DNA of 64,000 bases, from the NCBI GenBank assembly GCA_040905905.1, contig JBBDQN010000057.1, positions 1-64,000 of the forward strand, written 5' to 3'. The notes beneath the pieces were generated by a model, which saw only the letters and a program-made list of their open reading frames with translations, had not been told where the DNA came from and did not search any database. The stretch is from JAICND01 sp040905905. Lineage in GTDB: Bacteria > Actinomycetota > Acidimicrobiia > Spongiisociales > ZC4RG35. Made by a program: the position numbers and the translations under genes. Numbering within the stretch: position 1 is the first letter of the stretch; every line of letters begins with the position of its first letter. Of the stretch, positions 26,913 through 35,029 are shown one piece after another.

Positions 26913-27937
26913 CGGTGACCGACCAGCAGCTTTGGACCAGGCGCATCCTGGTGGTCGACGACCATCAGGAGAACGTGTTGCTGTTGAGGGGCCTGCTCGC
27001 CGCGGGTGGCTATGTCAATGTCAGGGACACTCGCGATTCCAGACAGGTCATGTCGATCGTCGACGCTTGGAACCCGGATCTGATCCTCCTCGATCTTCAC
27101 ATGCCTCACATCGACGGTCACACCTTGTTGACTCAGCTTGGCACGAGACGGTCTGATAGCTTCTTGCCCGTCCTGGTCCTTACCGCCGACGACACCATCG
27201 AGGCCAAACGCCGGGCGCTCGACGCCGGGGCGTCCGACTTTCTCCTCAAACCATTCGATCTGGTCGAGGTGCGGTTGCGGGTTCGCAACCTGCTCTTCAC
27301 TCGATGTCTCCATCAGCAATTACTCGAGGGGCAGGCGCTTCTGGAGAATCGGGTTGAGGAGCGCACTGCTGAACTGGCAGCCTCGCAACGGGAGATGATC
27401 GATCGCCTGGCATTGGCGGCCGAGTACCGCGACTATGCCACCGCCAAACACACCCAACGAGTCGGCATTCTCTCGGCCCGGATCGCGCTCGCATTGGGGT
27501 TGGACGACCGTGAGTTGGAGGTCATCCGGCTGGCGGCGCCCTTGCATGACATCGGCAAGATCGGTGTGCCTGACCACATCCTTCTGAAACCTGGACCCTT
27601 GACCGATCAGGAGTACGTCGAGGTCAAGAAACATGTGACCATCGGGGCGTCAATCCTCTCCGGTGGCACCACCGAGTTGCTCCACCGTGCCGAGCAGGTG
27701 GCCCTGACCCACCATGAACGCTGGGACGGCACCGGCTACCTGGGACTGGTCGGAGAGGACATTCCGTTATCCGCTCGGATAGTTTCCGTGGCCGACGTTT
27801 ACGACGCGTTGATCTCGGTTCGTCCGTACAAGGATGCCTGGCCTCACGATGAGGCTGTTGGGGAGATCACCCGTCTGGCTGGTCTGCATTTTGACCCGAA
27901 GGTTGTTGAGGCCTTCTTGCAGACTTTCGAAGACTGA
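26909..27937 (+). CDS. Response regulator with HD-GYP cyclic-di-GMP phosphodiesterase domain
   Basis: This 342-residue protein starts at GTG 26909 (GTGA overlap with the kinase). A receiver domain (about 12-130, D62 in LILLDLHMPHIDG) is joined by a coiled region to an HD-GYP domain. Catalytic HD is H213-D214 (HDIGKIGVPD) and the second metal motif HHE is 268-270. The GYP triplet is GYL (277 onward), a slight deviation. It likely degrades cyclic di-GMP when phosphorylated by the neighbouring kinase. Confidence 0.93.
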   Translation: MTVTDQQLWTRRILVVDDHQENVLLLRGLLAAGGYVNVRDTRDSRQVMSIVDAWNPDLILLDLHMPHIDGHTLLTQLGTRRSDSFLPVLVLTADDTIEAKRRALDAGASDFLLKPFDLVEVRLRVRNLLFTRCLHQQLLEGQALLENRVEERTAELAASQREMIDRLALAAEYRDYATAKHTQRVGILSARIALALGLDDRELEVIRLAAPLHDIGKIGVPDHILLKPGPLTDQEYVEVKKHVTIGASILSGGTTELLHRAEQVALTHHERWDGTGYLGLVGEDIPLSARIVSVADVYDALISVRPYKDAWPHDEAVGEITRLAGLHFDPKVVEAFLQTFED

Positions 27938-28021
27938 TCCGGTCTGCGACCACGGCTGCCATAGCGGCAGGGGGCTGCGTGCAGCATCCCTTCGTAAGAT
28001 ATCCAAGCACGGAGAGAGAGA

Positions 28022-28498
28022 ATGAGGACTGCACTCTGGGGGCTGGCCTTCCTGGTGATTGGTGTGGCGGCGAGTTTCGCCATCGGCCAACAGGAGGCGA
28101 CCTCGGCCGATCCCTGTCGGTACGGAGCGGTAAGTTCAGCCTTGCTACCTCCCGAAATGACTCCGGAGCTTGAAGTGATCTCAACCGAGTCCAAAGAGGA
28201 ACTGCTTAACACCCTCGCCAGCTTTTACACCAGCGGGCCAGCACCTGATGGAACTTTGGCAGGAGTAACAGCCGCCCTGAGTCGAATACCAAACAACACC
28301 GATCGTTTCGCTCAGGCCCAGGTGAACATACCCGAGGGCACCGTCGCCTTCATCGACAATGCTGGAAATGAACTAGCCAAAGTGACGATCATCGAGTTCA
28401 AAGGCCGCTGGCTGCCCATACATTCGGACGTGTGCGAAGCCACGCCTGGTGCCTCAAGGTTCGAGCTTCTTGGTTTGTACGTAGAGGACAATTCATGA
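28022..28498 (+). CDS. Exported protein of unknown function
   Basis: A 158-residue protein starts at ATG 28022, after GGAGAGAGA. The N-terminal hydrophobic segment (LWGLAFLVIGVAASFAIG) is a signal peptide or anchor. The rest is soluble and mixed alpha/beta with two Cys (near 32 and 139) that could form a disulfide. No family recognised. It stands alone between the HD-GYP gene and the tRNA. Confidence 0.7.
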   Translation: MRTALWGLAFLVIGVAASFAIGQQEATSADPCRYGAVSSALLPPEMTPELEVISTESKEELLNTLASFYTSGPAPDGTLAGVTAALSRIPNNTDRFAQAQVNIPEGTVAFIDNAGNELAKVTIIEFKGRWLPIHSDVCEATPGASRFELLGLYVEDNS

Positions 28499-28586
28499 GG
28501 CGTGTCCGAATAATCTGTACTTCTATTCGCATTTGTTCTTATGCGGAGAGCGGCCTCGACTTGGCGGGTCTTGGTTAAGGGTCCGC

Positions 28587-28592
28587 TATAAA
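28587..28592 (+). promoter_or_regulatory. -10 element of the tRNA gene
   Basis: TATAAA lies 26 bases before the first tRNA base in a GC-rich setting, the spacing expected for a short 5' leader trimmed by RNase P. A -35 box is less clear (TTGGCG at 28561 would be 20 bases away). Confidence 0.5.
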
Positions 28593-28617
28593 CATCGAAG
28601 ACTTCGTCTCTTCTCGA

Positions 28618-28693
28618 GGGCCGGTAGCTCAATGGTCAGAGCAGCGGACTCATAATCCGTTGGTTGCAGGTTCGAGCCCTGCCCGGCCCACCA
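28618..28693 (+). tRNA. tRNA with CAT anticodon, probably tRNA-Ile2 (k2C-type)
   Basis: This 76-base tRNA folds cleanly. The acceptor stem is GGGCCGG with CCGGCCC, the discriminator is A, and CCA is encoded. The D arm is present. The anticodon stem is GCGGA/TCCGT with loop CTCATAA. The 5-base variable loop is TGGTT, and the T arm is GCAGG-TTCGAGC-CCTGC. CAT could mean Met or the lysidine-modified Ile2. The variable loop (TGGTT, as E. coli Ile2 TGGTC rather than Met GGGTC) favours Ile2. The final A of CCA is also the A of the next gene's ATG. Confidence 0.93.
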
Positions 28694-29307
28694 TGACCAC
28701 AGTGAGTGCAATTGAGGCCCGCATCCTCGGGGTGCTAGTGGAGAAACAGATGACCACTCCCGACATCTATCCGCTCACACTGGCCGGCGTGGTGGCGGGA
28801 AGCAACCAATCCACCAACCGTGACCCTGTGATGTCAGTGAGTGAAAGGGAGGCCGAGGCCGCCTTGACTCGGCTCCATGAGATCGGATTGGCGACACCGG
28901 TTCGAAGGCCTGCCGACCGGGCCCTCAAGTATCGGCACAAGCTCACCGAAGCGCTGGAGCTCGATCAGCCCACGCTGGCGGTGTTGGCTGTGCTTCTGCT
29001 CCGTGGACCGCAAACGGTTGGTGAACTGCGCCAACGCACCGAGCGCTACGTGACGTTCGACACCATCGAAGACGTCGAGCGGATCGTCGACCGCCTCGAA
29101 GAGTTAGATCTGGCCAGGCGTCTAGCCCGGCAGCCGGGTCAGAGCCAGCGGCGCGTCAAGGAACTCATGTCGGATGGCGGCACAGATGTCGACCAAGCAC
29201 ACACGCCAACAGTTGACGTGGGGACCAATGAGCTTGAAATACGTGTTGCCGCGCTGGAAAAGCGCTTCGACGAACTCTTACGCAGACTTGGTGTGGACGA
29301 CTTATGA
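28693..29307 (+). CDS. YceH-family (DUF480) winged-helix protein
   Basis: This 204-residue protein begins at the ATG made partly by the tRNA CCA end (MTTVSAIEARILGVLVEKQ). The DUF480 pattern is unmistakable: TTPDIYPLTLAGVVAGSNQ, STNRDPVM, LLLRGPQTVGELRQRTER and the C-terminal ALEKRFDELL helix. Family members have two winged-helix domains; their function is not settled, possibly regulatory. No room exists for a Shine-Dalgarno sequence other than tRNA bases. The 3' end overlaps the convergent HNH gene by 6 bases. Confidence 0.93.
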   Translation: MTTVSAIEARILGVLVEKQMTTPDIYPLTLAGVVAGSNQSTNRDPVMSVSEREAEAALTRLHEIGLATPVRRPADRALKYRHKLTEALELDQPTLAVLAVLLLRGPQTVGELRQRTERYVTFDTIEDVERIVDRLEELDLARRLARQPGQSQRRVKELMSDGGTDVDQAHTPTVDVGTNELEIRVAALEKRFDELLRRLGVDDL

Positions 29308-30408
29308 CGCTGGCGGTCCGTGGTTGTGTTGTCTTATGAGTCGTCGGCGTTGGGGTGGACTGTCGGGGTCGATCCGATAGCCGAGCCCGTGGATAGCGAC
29401 ATGATGATGAAACCAACACAACAGAGCCAGGTTGGTGGGGTCGTGATCGCCGCCTTGTGACCATTCCCTGATGTGGTGGGGTTGGAGCCGATAGCGGGAT
29501 CGGCAGCCGTCGATGACACAGATCCCCTGGTCCCGGTTCCACACATGCGAACGGACCGCCGGGGGGATCGTCTCTGATAGGTCGGATACTCCGATTGGCC
29601 GGCTGTCGTCACCGGCGAAGATGATCCTGACCCTCCCGGTGCAGAGAATCTCGGAGAGGGTGTTGGGTCCAGCCCGCAGTCCTGACGACAACGTCACCCC
29701 GGCTTCCCCGAAGGTGGGGGCGGCCAGGTGGGCGTCGATGAAGATCTCGGCGACGGTCACTTCCCGACCCTCGGATCCTTCCGAGCCGCCGGTGAGAGAG
29801 TCGAGACAGACCGAGGTCAATGCATCCGCCAACCGTTGGTTCCGACTTTCACCTGGAAGAGGTGTGAACCCGTCGGCCTTCTGCAACAAGGCCTTCTCCA
29901 CCAGTTGACCGTCCATACCGGCCAGCAACCCCCACAGCCGCCAGGCAGATTCGTCCAGGTTGGGCTGGATCACCAGGAAACGGTCAGCAACAGTTGCGAC
30001 CTCATCGGTGGCGGCGATCCGCTTGCGGGCAGCCACGAGCCGTTCCAACCCCGCCAGATCAAACCCCAAAGACGCAGCCATCTCGGAATCGGAAGCGCCC
30101 GCCAGGCGGAGACGGGCCATCAGCACCGCCCGCTCCAACCCGATCTCCCCGGAAGCCAACAGGCCCTCCACCTTGCGGTCTTCGGCTCGGGCAAGAAACA
30201 CGAGGTCCCGGGCTATCGGATGCGACACATCGAGACGGGAAGCCACCCACTCCACCATGGTCCGGGACCCGTCAGCAGTAGCTACCTGGTCGAGATCCAA
30301 CCTGCGGAGAAGCTCCAACTGACGGGCCCACACCTGTCCATGGACCCGGTGGGAGACCAACAGGTCCTGTTCCAAGGTATCGATTGTCCGGTTTCCCACT
30401 CCGTACAT
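29302..30408 (-). CDS. DUF222/HNH endonuclease-domain protein (13E12-type)
   Basis: This 368-residue protein has an N-terminal DUF222 helical region and a C-terminal HNH nuclease (CVIDGCRSRYRLQPHHIREW, then DPTNLALLCWFHHHVAIHG). The family is strongly expanded in actinobacteria and often treated as selfish or repeat-like, though the true role is not known. A hairpin with a T-run lies just upstream of its start and a palindromic element beyond that, so this is a likely mobile or recently acquired spot. Confidence 0.9.
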   Translation of the reverse strand: MYGVGNRTIDTLEQDLLVSHRVHGQVWARQLELLRRLDLDQVATADGSRTMVEWVASRLDVSHPIARDLVFLARAEDRKVEGLLASGEIGLERAVLMARLRLAGASDSEMAASLGFDLAGLERLVAARKRIAATDEVATVADRFLVIQPNLDESAWRLWGLLAGMDGQLVEKALLQKADGFTPLPGESRNQRLADALTSVCLDSLTGGSEGSEGREVTVAEIFIDAHLAAPTFGEAGVTLSSGLRAGPNTLSEILCTGRVRIIFAGDDSRPIGVSDLSETIPPAVRSHVWNRDQGICVIDGCRSRYRLQPHHIREWSQGGDHDPTNLALLCWFHHHVAIHGLGYRIDPDSPPQRRRLIRQHNHGPPAS

Positions 30409-30430
30409 ATGTTCGTTATACCAACCACCC

Positions 30431-30462
30431 CCGACAGTTAATAGACCCCTGTCGGATTTTTT
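30431..30462 (+). terminator. Intrinsic-terminator-like hairpin upstream of the HNH gene
   Basis: A 7-bp stem (CCGACAG at 30431-30437, CTGTCGG at 30449-30455) followed by ATTTTTT has terminator form on the plus strand. No plus-strand gene ends here, so it may stop antisense transcription, or act as a dyad in the HNH promoter. Confidence 0.45.
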
Positions 30463-30497
30463 CTATGGGGTGGGCGGTCGGGGTCGACTCCGCCTCT

Positions 30498-30637
30498 CCC
30501 TCCCGGAGCGGAGCGATGAAGTACGGCAAAGCCGGGAGGGGGTGGCGAACCCGTGGAGCCGTTCTCGGACAGCCGCCTTGCCCCCTCCGGCCCTTTGGGC
30601 CACCTCCCCCAAGGCTCACTCCGTTGGCTGGGGGAGG
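30498..30637. repeat. Triple-hairpin palindromic element (REP/MITE-like)
   Basis: Three strong inverted repeats follow each other: CCCTCCCGG/CCGGGAGGG (30498-30506 and 30532-30540), GGCCC/GGGCC around TTT (30589-30601), and CCTCCCCCA/TGGGGGAGG (30603-30611 and 30629-30637). The region is non-coding and differs in texture from flanking genes. Such modules are commonly dispersed copies, but only one copy is visible here. Confidence 0.55.
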
Positions 30638-30646
30638 AAACAAGGT

Positions 30647-31147
30647 CTACGGCTCAACTACCTCGACATAGACGAACCCGGTGACACCGCCACGCGTTTC
30701 GTCGCTGATTCGATAAATGCCGGTCGGCACCGCGGGAATAGTGACCTCGTATTCGCTGGGGACCGGAAACCAAATGCCCACCACTGTGGTGACAGAGCCC
30801 GGCTTGATCCGATTTGGCTCCGTTTGCCCTCCGATGTCTCGAATTACCTGATAGGTCCCTACCCAACGGACGCCGTTCCAGCAGCCCCACCGTGCGCTCT
30901 GGCTAACTGCATCACCTTCGCGCATAGCGCCACCCACGTCGATCGACAACACTGCCCGTTCCCCAGACCGCAGGGGGTTGGGCTCCAATGAGATCATCAC
31001 TTCGGAACGTTTCTCGAGTTCCTCAGGCGGAGGACCCCTGTTGCATTCGGGGGGGTGCAACTTGGTTTGGACGGTGCAGGCGACAATCAAAAGAGTCACG
31101 GCCACAACCACGATTGAGCGGAACTTCGTCACGTCAAACCGAACCAC
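30647..31147 (-). CDS. Predicted lipoprotein of unknown function
   Basis: A 166-residue protein has signal peptide IVVVAVTLLIVAC with lipobox Cys near 24. A single Ig-like or beta-sandwich body follows (RSGERAVLSIDVGG, YEVTIPAVPTGIYRISDE). It overlaps the upstream gene by 19 bases, so the two are cotranscribed. No family is recognised. The last codons are 10 bases from the palindromic element. Confidence 0.65.
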   Translation of the reverse strand: MVRFDVTKFRSIVVVAVTLLIVACTVQTKLHPPECNRGPPPEELEKRSEVMISLEPNPLRSGERAVLSIDVGGAMREGDAVSQSARWGCWNGVRWVGTYQVIRDIGGQTEPNRIKPGSVTTVVGIWFPVPSEYEVTIPAVPTGIYRISDETRGGVTGFVYVEVVEP

Positions 31148-31632
31148 TCGCCCTTGCCAATCTCGGCCTCGAGAATCTCCCGATCCTCCCCGTCCTTGAC
31201 AGTTGCCGCGATCCGTTGAGCTTTCTCCAAGTGTTCTCGACCTTTATCGATGTCTCCGTTGGCTGCCAGTGCCCGCGCCAAGGCTTCATGAGCAAAACCG
31301 AAGTCCCAATCCTCGACCTCCTCGGGGTTGGCGCCCGCCAGGTCCAAACACCGGCGAGCGTGGGTCAATGCCAACGCCACCTCGCCCACCCGGAGGGCGG
31401 TCCTCGAAATCAAGTGTTCGCCCCTCACTCGATTCGCTGCGGTCCCAATCTGTGTCCAGTGGTAAGCCGACGCAAAAGCTCCCACCAGTAGTTGTGTTCT
31501 CTCCTCGGCGGGACTGGTGGCGTTGGGCGAGCCGTCGTCAAGCTGGCGCCAGGTCTGATTGTTGAGTTCCACCCCAAACCATCGATGAAGGCCGGGAAGG
31601 TCATCGGGGTCGACTCTCACTGAATCTGCCAT
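31129..31632 (-). CDS. Small helical TPR-like protein, unknown function
   Basis: This 167-residue protein is mostly alpha-helical. Helix pairs such as ALALTHARRCLDLAG and AHEALARALAANGDIDKGREHLEKAQRIA look like two or three TPR repeats. No enzymatic motif. It is upstream of, and overlaps, the small lipoprotein gene. Possibly a protein-binding helper; function unknown. Confidence 0.65.
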   Translation of the reverse strand: MADSVRVDPDDLPGLHRWFGVELNNQTWRQLDDGSPNATSPAEERTQLLVGAFASAYHWTQIGTAANRVRGEHLISRTALRVGEVALALTHARRCLDLAGANPEEVEDWDFGFAHEALARALAANGDIDKGREHLEKAQRIAATVKDGEDREILEAEIGKGEWFGLT

Positions 31633-31680
31633 GTGCCGAGTCTGCCACGTGCGATTCGCCGTTTAGCCTCGTTGCCTCTC

Positions 31681-33291
31681 ATGCCCGCTGACCTCATCAT
31701 CGACGGTGGTCCCATCTTCAGCGGGAGCGGTCTCGAACCGGAAGCGGTTGCGATCAGGGCCGGGATAATCGTTGCCGTCGGGAGTCTGCGAGACCTCAGA
31801 GCTGAACGCGGCCCACGCACGCAAACCCTCGACCTCAAAGGTCGAACACTGGCGCCCGGTTTCATCGATGCTCACGTCCACCCCTTGACCGGTGGGCTGA
31901 AGCTCCTCAGGTGTTCCCTCTACAACGCCGGCAGCGCCCAAGGATCCCTCAATGCTGTCGCCGACTACGCAGGAGCTCATCCCGATCGTCCCTGGATATG
32001 GGGTGGTGGGTGGTCGCTCAGTTGGTTCCCCCGCGGAACCCCCGACGCTGCCAGTCTCGATCGGGTAACCGGCAACCGTCCAGCGCTGCTCTACAACTCC
32101 GATGGTCACGGCGCCTGGGTCAATAGTGCCGCCCTGCGGTTGGCGGGGATCGATGCGTCCACCGCCGATCCTCCCGACGGCCGAATCGAACGGCTGCCCG
32201 ATGGCTCGCCCCAGGGCACCCTCCATGAGGGGGCGATGTCACTGGTCGAGCGCCTGCTTCCGGTCGTGACGGCCGCCGAGTGGGAGGAGGCCTTGTTGGA
32301 GGGTCAGCGTTATCTCTTGTCGTGTGGCCTCACCGGTTGGCAGGATGCCGATGTAGCCCCACAGCAGCATGCCGCCTATCTGGCCGTGGCCGGGCGTGGA
32401 CAATTGCGAGCGAGTGTCGTTGGAGCGTCATGGTGGGAGCGCGGGCAGGGACTAGAGCAGATTGAAAATCTCATCGCTCGGCGGGCCGAGATGGCACCCC
32501 GATACCGGGCCACTGCGGTGAAGTTGATGCTCGATGGCATCGCTGAGAACTACACCGCAGCCATGTTTGGAAGCTATCTCGACGAACAAGGCCAAGCGAC
32601 CTCGAATTCAGGGATTGAATTCCTAACGCGAGAAGACCTGCGACAAATCGTCCCGGTCCTCGACCGCTTGGGATTCCATTGCCACTTCCACGCCATCGGC
32701 GACAGAGCCGTCCGCAACGCTCTCGACGCCATCGAAGCGACCCGCAATGCCCAATCCACCGGTCACGGACGTCATCACATCGCTCACATCCAGGTGGTGA
32801 ATCCCACCGATCGGGGGCGCTTCGCTGCCCTTGACGTGACCGCCAATGCCCAGCCGCTTTGGGCTGCACACGAGCCCCAGATGGACGAACTCACCCTGCC
32901 CTTCTTGCCGCCGGGGGCGGCGATCAATCAATACCCCTTTGCCTCGCTGCTAAAAGCAGGCGCCCGGCTCGCGATGGGTTCTGATTGGTCTGTGTCGACC
33001 GCCGATGTGATGCGCCAGATTCAGGTGGCGGTGACTCGCCGTCCGATCGATGATCGCCTGGCACCGCCCTTCCTTCCCGACGAAGCCTTGTCGGTGGACC
33101 AGGCTCTCAAGGCGTTTACCGCTGGTTCTGCCTGGGTCAATGGCGTGGAGAACTCGGCCGGGGTCATTGCGGTCGGAAACCGCGCCGATCTCGTCATCCT
33201 CGAGGCCGATCCTCGCACTGAAACGCCGATCGGCGACATCCGGGTCGACGAGACGATTGCGGCAGGCTCGGTTGTCTATTCGCGCGGCTGA
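31681..33291 (+). CDS. YtcJ-like metal-dependent amidohydrolase (amidohydrolase 3 family)
   Basis: This 536-residue cytosolic hydrolase is taken from ATG 31681 (MPADLIIDGGPIFSGSG); the frame opens at 31633. The metal site is seen as APGFIDAHVHP, HFHAIGDRAVRNALDA, IAHIQVV and MGSDWSVS. The C-terminal beta-sandwich ends LVILEADPRT. YtcJ-like enzymes hydrolyse N-substituted amides or formamides; the substrate is open. Single gene, convergent with the RDD gene. Confidence 0.92.
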   Translation: MPADLIIDGGPIFSGSGLEPEAVAIRAGIIVAVGSLRDLRAERGPRTQTLDLKGRTLAPGFIDAHVHPLTGGLKLLRCSLYNAGSAQGSLNAVADYAGAHPDRPWIWGGGWSLSWFPRGTPDAASLDRVTGNRPALLYNSDGHGAWVNSAALRLAGIDASTADPPDGRIERLPDGSPQGTLHEGAMSLVERLLPVVTAAEWEEALLEGQRYLLSCGLTGWQDADVAPQQHAAYLAVAGRGQLRASVVGASWWERGQGLEQIENLIARRAEMAPRYRATAVKLMLDGIAENYTAAMFGSYLDEQGQATSNSGIEFLTREDLRQIVPVLDRLGFHCHFHAIGDRAVRNALDAIEATRNAQSTGHGRHHIAHIQVVNPTDRGRFAALDVTANAQPLWAAHEPQMDELTLPFLPPGAAINQYPFASLLKAGARLAMGSDWSVSTADVMRQIQVAVTRRPIDDRLAPPFLPDEALSVDQALKAFTAGSAWVNGVENSAGVIAVGNRADLVILEADPRTETPIGDIRVDETIAAGSVVYSRG

Positions 33292-33295
33292 CCTG

Positions 33296-34051
33296 TCACC
33301 GCTCACGAAGCAGCTTTTCAGCCAGAAGCCGGATAAGGAAGCTGTCGTCGTCTGCCGGCGGATCGGGGGCGGCAACCTTGGCTCGCAAGGGGCCGGCCAT
33401 ATTTGCGGCCAGTTGGGCACGGCTGACCTGGTTGAGGGTCTGTCGTCGCTCGGCAAATTGACGGATCAATCCCACTTCTTCTTCCGACACCGCTGAGGTG
33501 TCCCAGGCCGGCAGACCCGCTAGGTCGATCGCGCCCACCAGACTGGATGGCGCCACCGCCACCTTGCGATCGCGGATCACCACCGTGCCGGCGGCGAGGT
33601 CGCCTATACGTTGATTACGGCTGCTGGTGACGATGGCGATGATGCCGACGGCGTAGAAGCCGGGCAGTGAGTCGACTAGTCGAACGAGGTTGCGGATCGC
33701 TACCGCGCCAAATCCGAGGGGCGCCCCATCCATCTTGATCACCCTGATCCCGAAGGCTGCTTTCCCGGGAGTGCGACCGCCGTTGAGGGTCTCGAACAAC
33801 AGGAAGTAACCAACGGTCAGAACCAGGGAGCCCAACGCAGCCAACCCGAGGACCACCAAATAGAAATCGAAGGAGGACTCCTCGGCGAAGGCGCCCAGCA
33901 TGGTTGCCCCGATCAGGACAACGACCAACGCTGCGCCGATGATGAGAGAGTCGACGAAACTGGCGCCGGCCCGCGACCCGAGTCCCGCTAGCGTCACTTC
34001 GAGATCGACCCCTTCCGGGGTTTCGATTCGTAAGCGGTCCTCGATTTCCAC
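33296..34051 (-). CDS. RDD-family membrane protein
   Basis: This 251-residue protein has the RDD signature (ETPEGVDLEVTLAGLGSRAGASFVDSLII) and three to four TM helices (LVVVLIGATMLG, VVLGLAALGSLVLTVGYFLLF, SLPGFYAVGIIAIV), with GGRTPGKAAFGIRVIKMDG typical of the family. A cytosolic tail of about 80 residues follows. It starts at GTG 34051, only three bases from the divergent SpoIIM-like start. RDD genes often neighbour MoxR/DUF58 clusters, as here. Confidence 0.93.
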   Translation of the reverse strand: MEIEDRLRIETPEGVDLEVTLAGLGSRAGASFVDSLIIGAALVVVLIGATMLGAFAEESSFDFYLVVLGLAALGSLVLTVGYFLLFETLNGGRTPGKAAFGIRVIKMDGAPLGFGAVAIRNLVRLVDSLPGFYAVGIIAIVTSSRNQRIGDLAAGTVVIRDRKVAVAPSSLVGAIDLAGLPAWDTSAVSEEEVGLIRQFAERRQTLNQVSRAQLAANMAGPLRAKVAAPDPPADDDSFLIRLLAEKLLRER

Positions 34052-34054
34052 ACC

Positions 34055-35029
34055 TTGAAACTACCGGCATTCCTCGACGAGCGGCGCCCCGACTGGCAGC
34101 GCCTTGAGCTTCTGCTCAAGTCCGCGGGTCGTCGGCCGGAGAGACTTCCCCCGGGGGATTTGCGTGAGCTTGCCATGCTCTATCGGGCGGCGGCCGCCGA
34201 CCTCGCCACTGCTCGGCGCCGGTTTCCGACCGACCCGGTTGTGCGCCAACTCGAACTCCTGGTGGGTCGGGGAAGGGCGGTTGTCTACGAACGGGCCGCA
34301 CGCCGCGCCAACTTGATTGATCTCTTCGCCGATCGATACTGGCTCCTGCTCGCAGAACGCGCTGGACCGCTGGGTCTCGCCGCAGCCGTCCTTTTGGTAC
34401 CCGCTGTCCTGGCGGGGCTGTGGGCGTCCGCCGATCCGGAGACGATGGCGGGTTTGATGCCGACCGAGTTCCTGTGGGTGACCGAGGCCCAAACTACCGA
34501 CCAGGGTTTGGGGCCGGTGGGCCTCGCCGGATTTTCGACATATGTCTTCGTCAACAACATCCGGATAACCCTCATCGCTTTTGTTCTCGGTGTAACGGCC
34601 GGGCTTGGCACCGCCTGGTTGGTCGGGTACAACGGTTTGATCCTGGGCGGGCTCACCGGATTGGCTATCTCGACCGGTAACGGAGGGCTGCTAGCCGCAG
34701 CGGTTCTCGCTCACGGCATCCTCGAGCTGACCTGCATCGTCGTGGGGGCCGGGGCCGGATTCTCTCTCGCCCGGGCGATGCTGCGACCGGGGCTGGCTAC
34801 TCGCCGCTCGGCTATCCGAACCGAGGCGTTGCCTGCTCTCGCCATTGCTGGCGCCACCCTTCCCTGGTTGGTGCTGGCAGGGCTGGTCGAGGGGTTCGTC
34901 AGTCGTGTGGGGCTGGGGGCCGTCCCAACAGCAGTCGTGGGTTTGACTCTGGGTGCCGTGTTCTGGGGGCTCTTCTATTGGCGGGGCTGGCTGCCTCAAA
35001 GAAGGGCGCGTCGTTTGGCCGCCAGGTAG
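34055..35029 (+). CDS. Stage II sporulation protein M-like (SpoIIM/DUF95) membrane protein
   Basis: This 324-residue protein starts at TTG 34055. The N-terminal soluble part (AFLDERRPDWQRLELLL, ELAMLYRAAAADLATARR) and five or six TM helices match the DUF95 group found outside spore-formers, usually next to RDD and MoxR genes. Function not established; perhaps part of a membrane complex. Its 3' end overlaps the convergent DUF58 gene by 34 bases. Confidence 0.92.
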   Translation: MKLPAFLDERRPDWQRLELLLKSAGRRPERLPPGDLRELAMLYRAAAADLATARRRFPTDPVVRQLELLVGRGRAVVYERAARRANLIDLFADRYWLLLAERAGPLGLAAAVLLVPAVLAGLWASADPETMAGLMPTEFLWVTEAQTTDQGLGPVGLAGFSTYVFVNNIRITLIAFVLGVTAGLGTAWLVGYNGLILGGLTGLAISTGNGGLLAAAVLAHGILELTCIVVGAGAGFSLARAMLRPGLATRRSAIRTEALPALAIAGATLPWLVLAGLVEGFVSRVGLGAVPTAVVGLTLGAVFWGLFYWRGWLPQRRARRLAAR

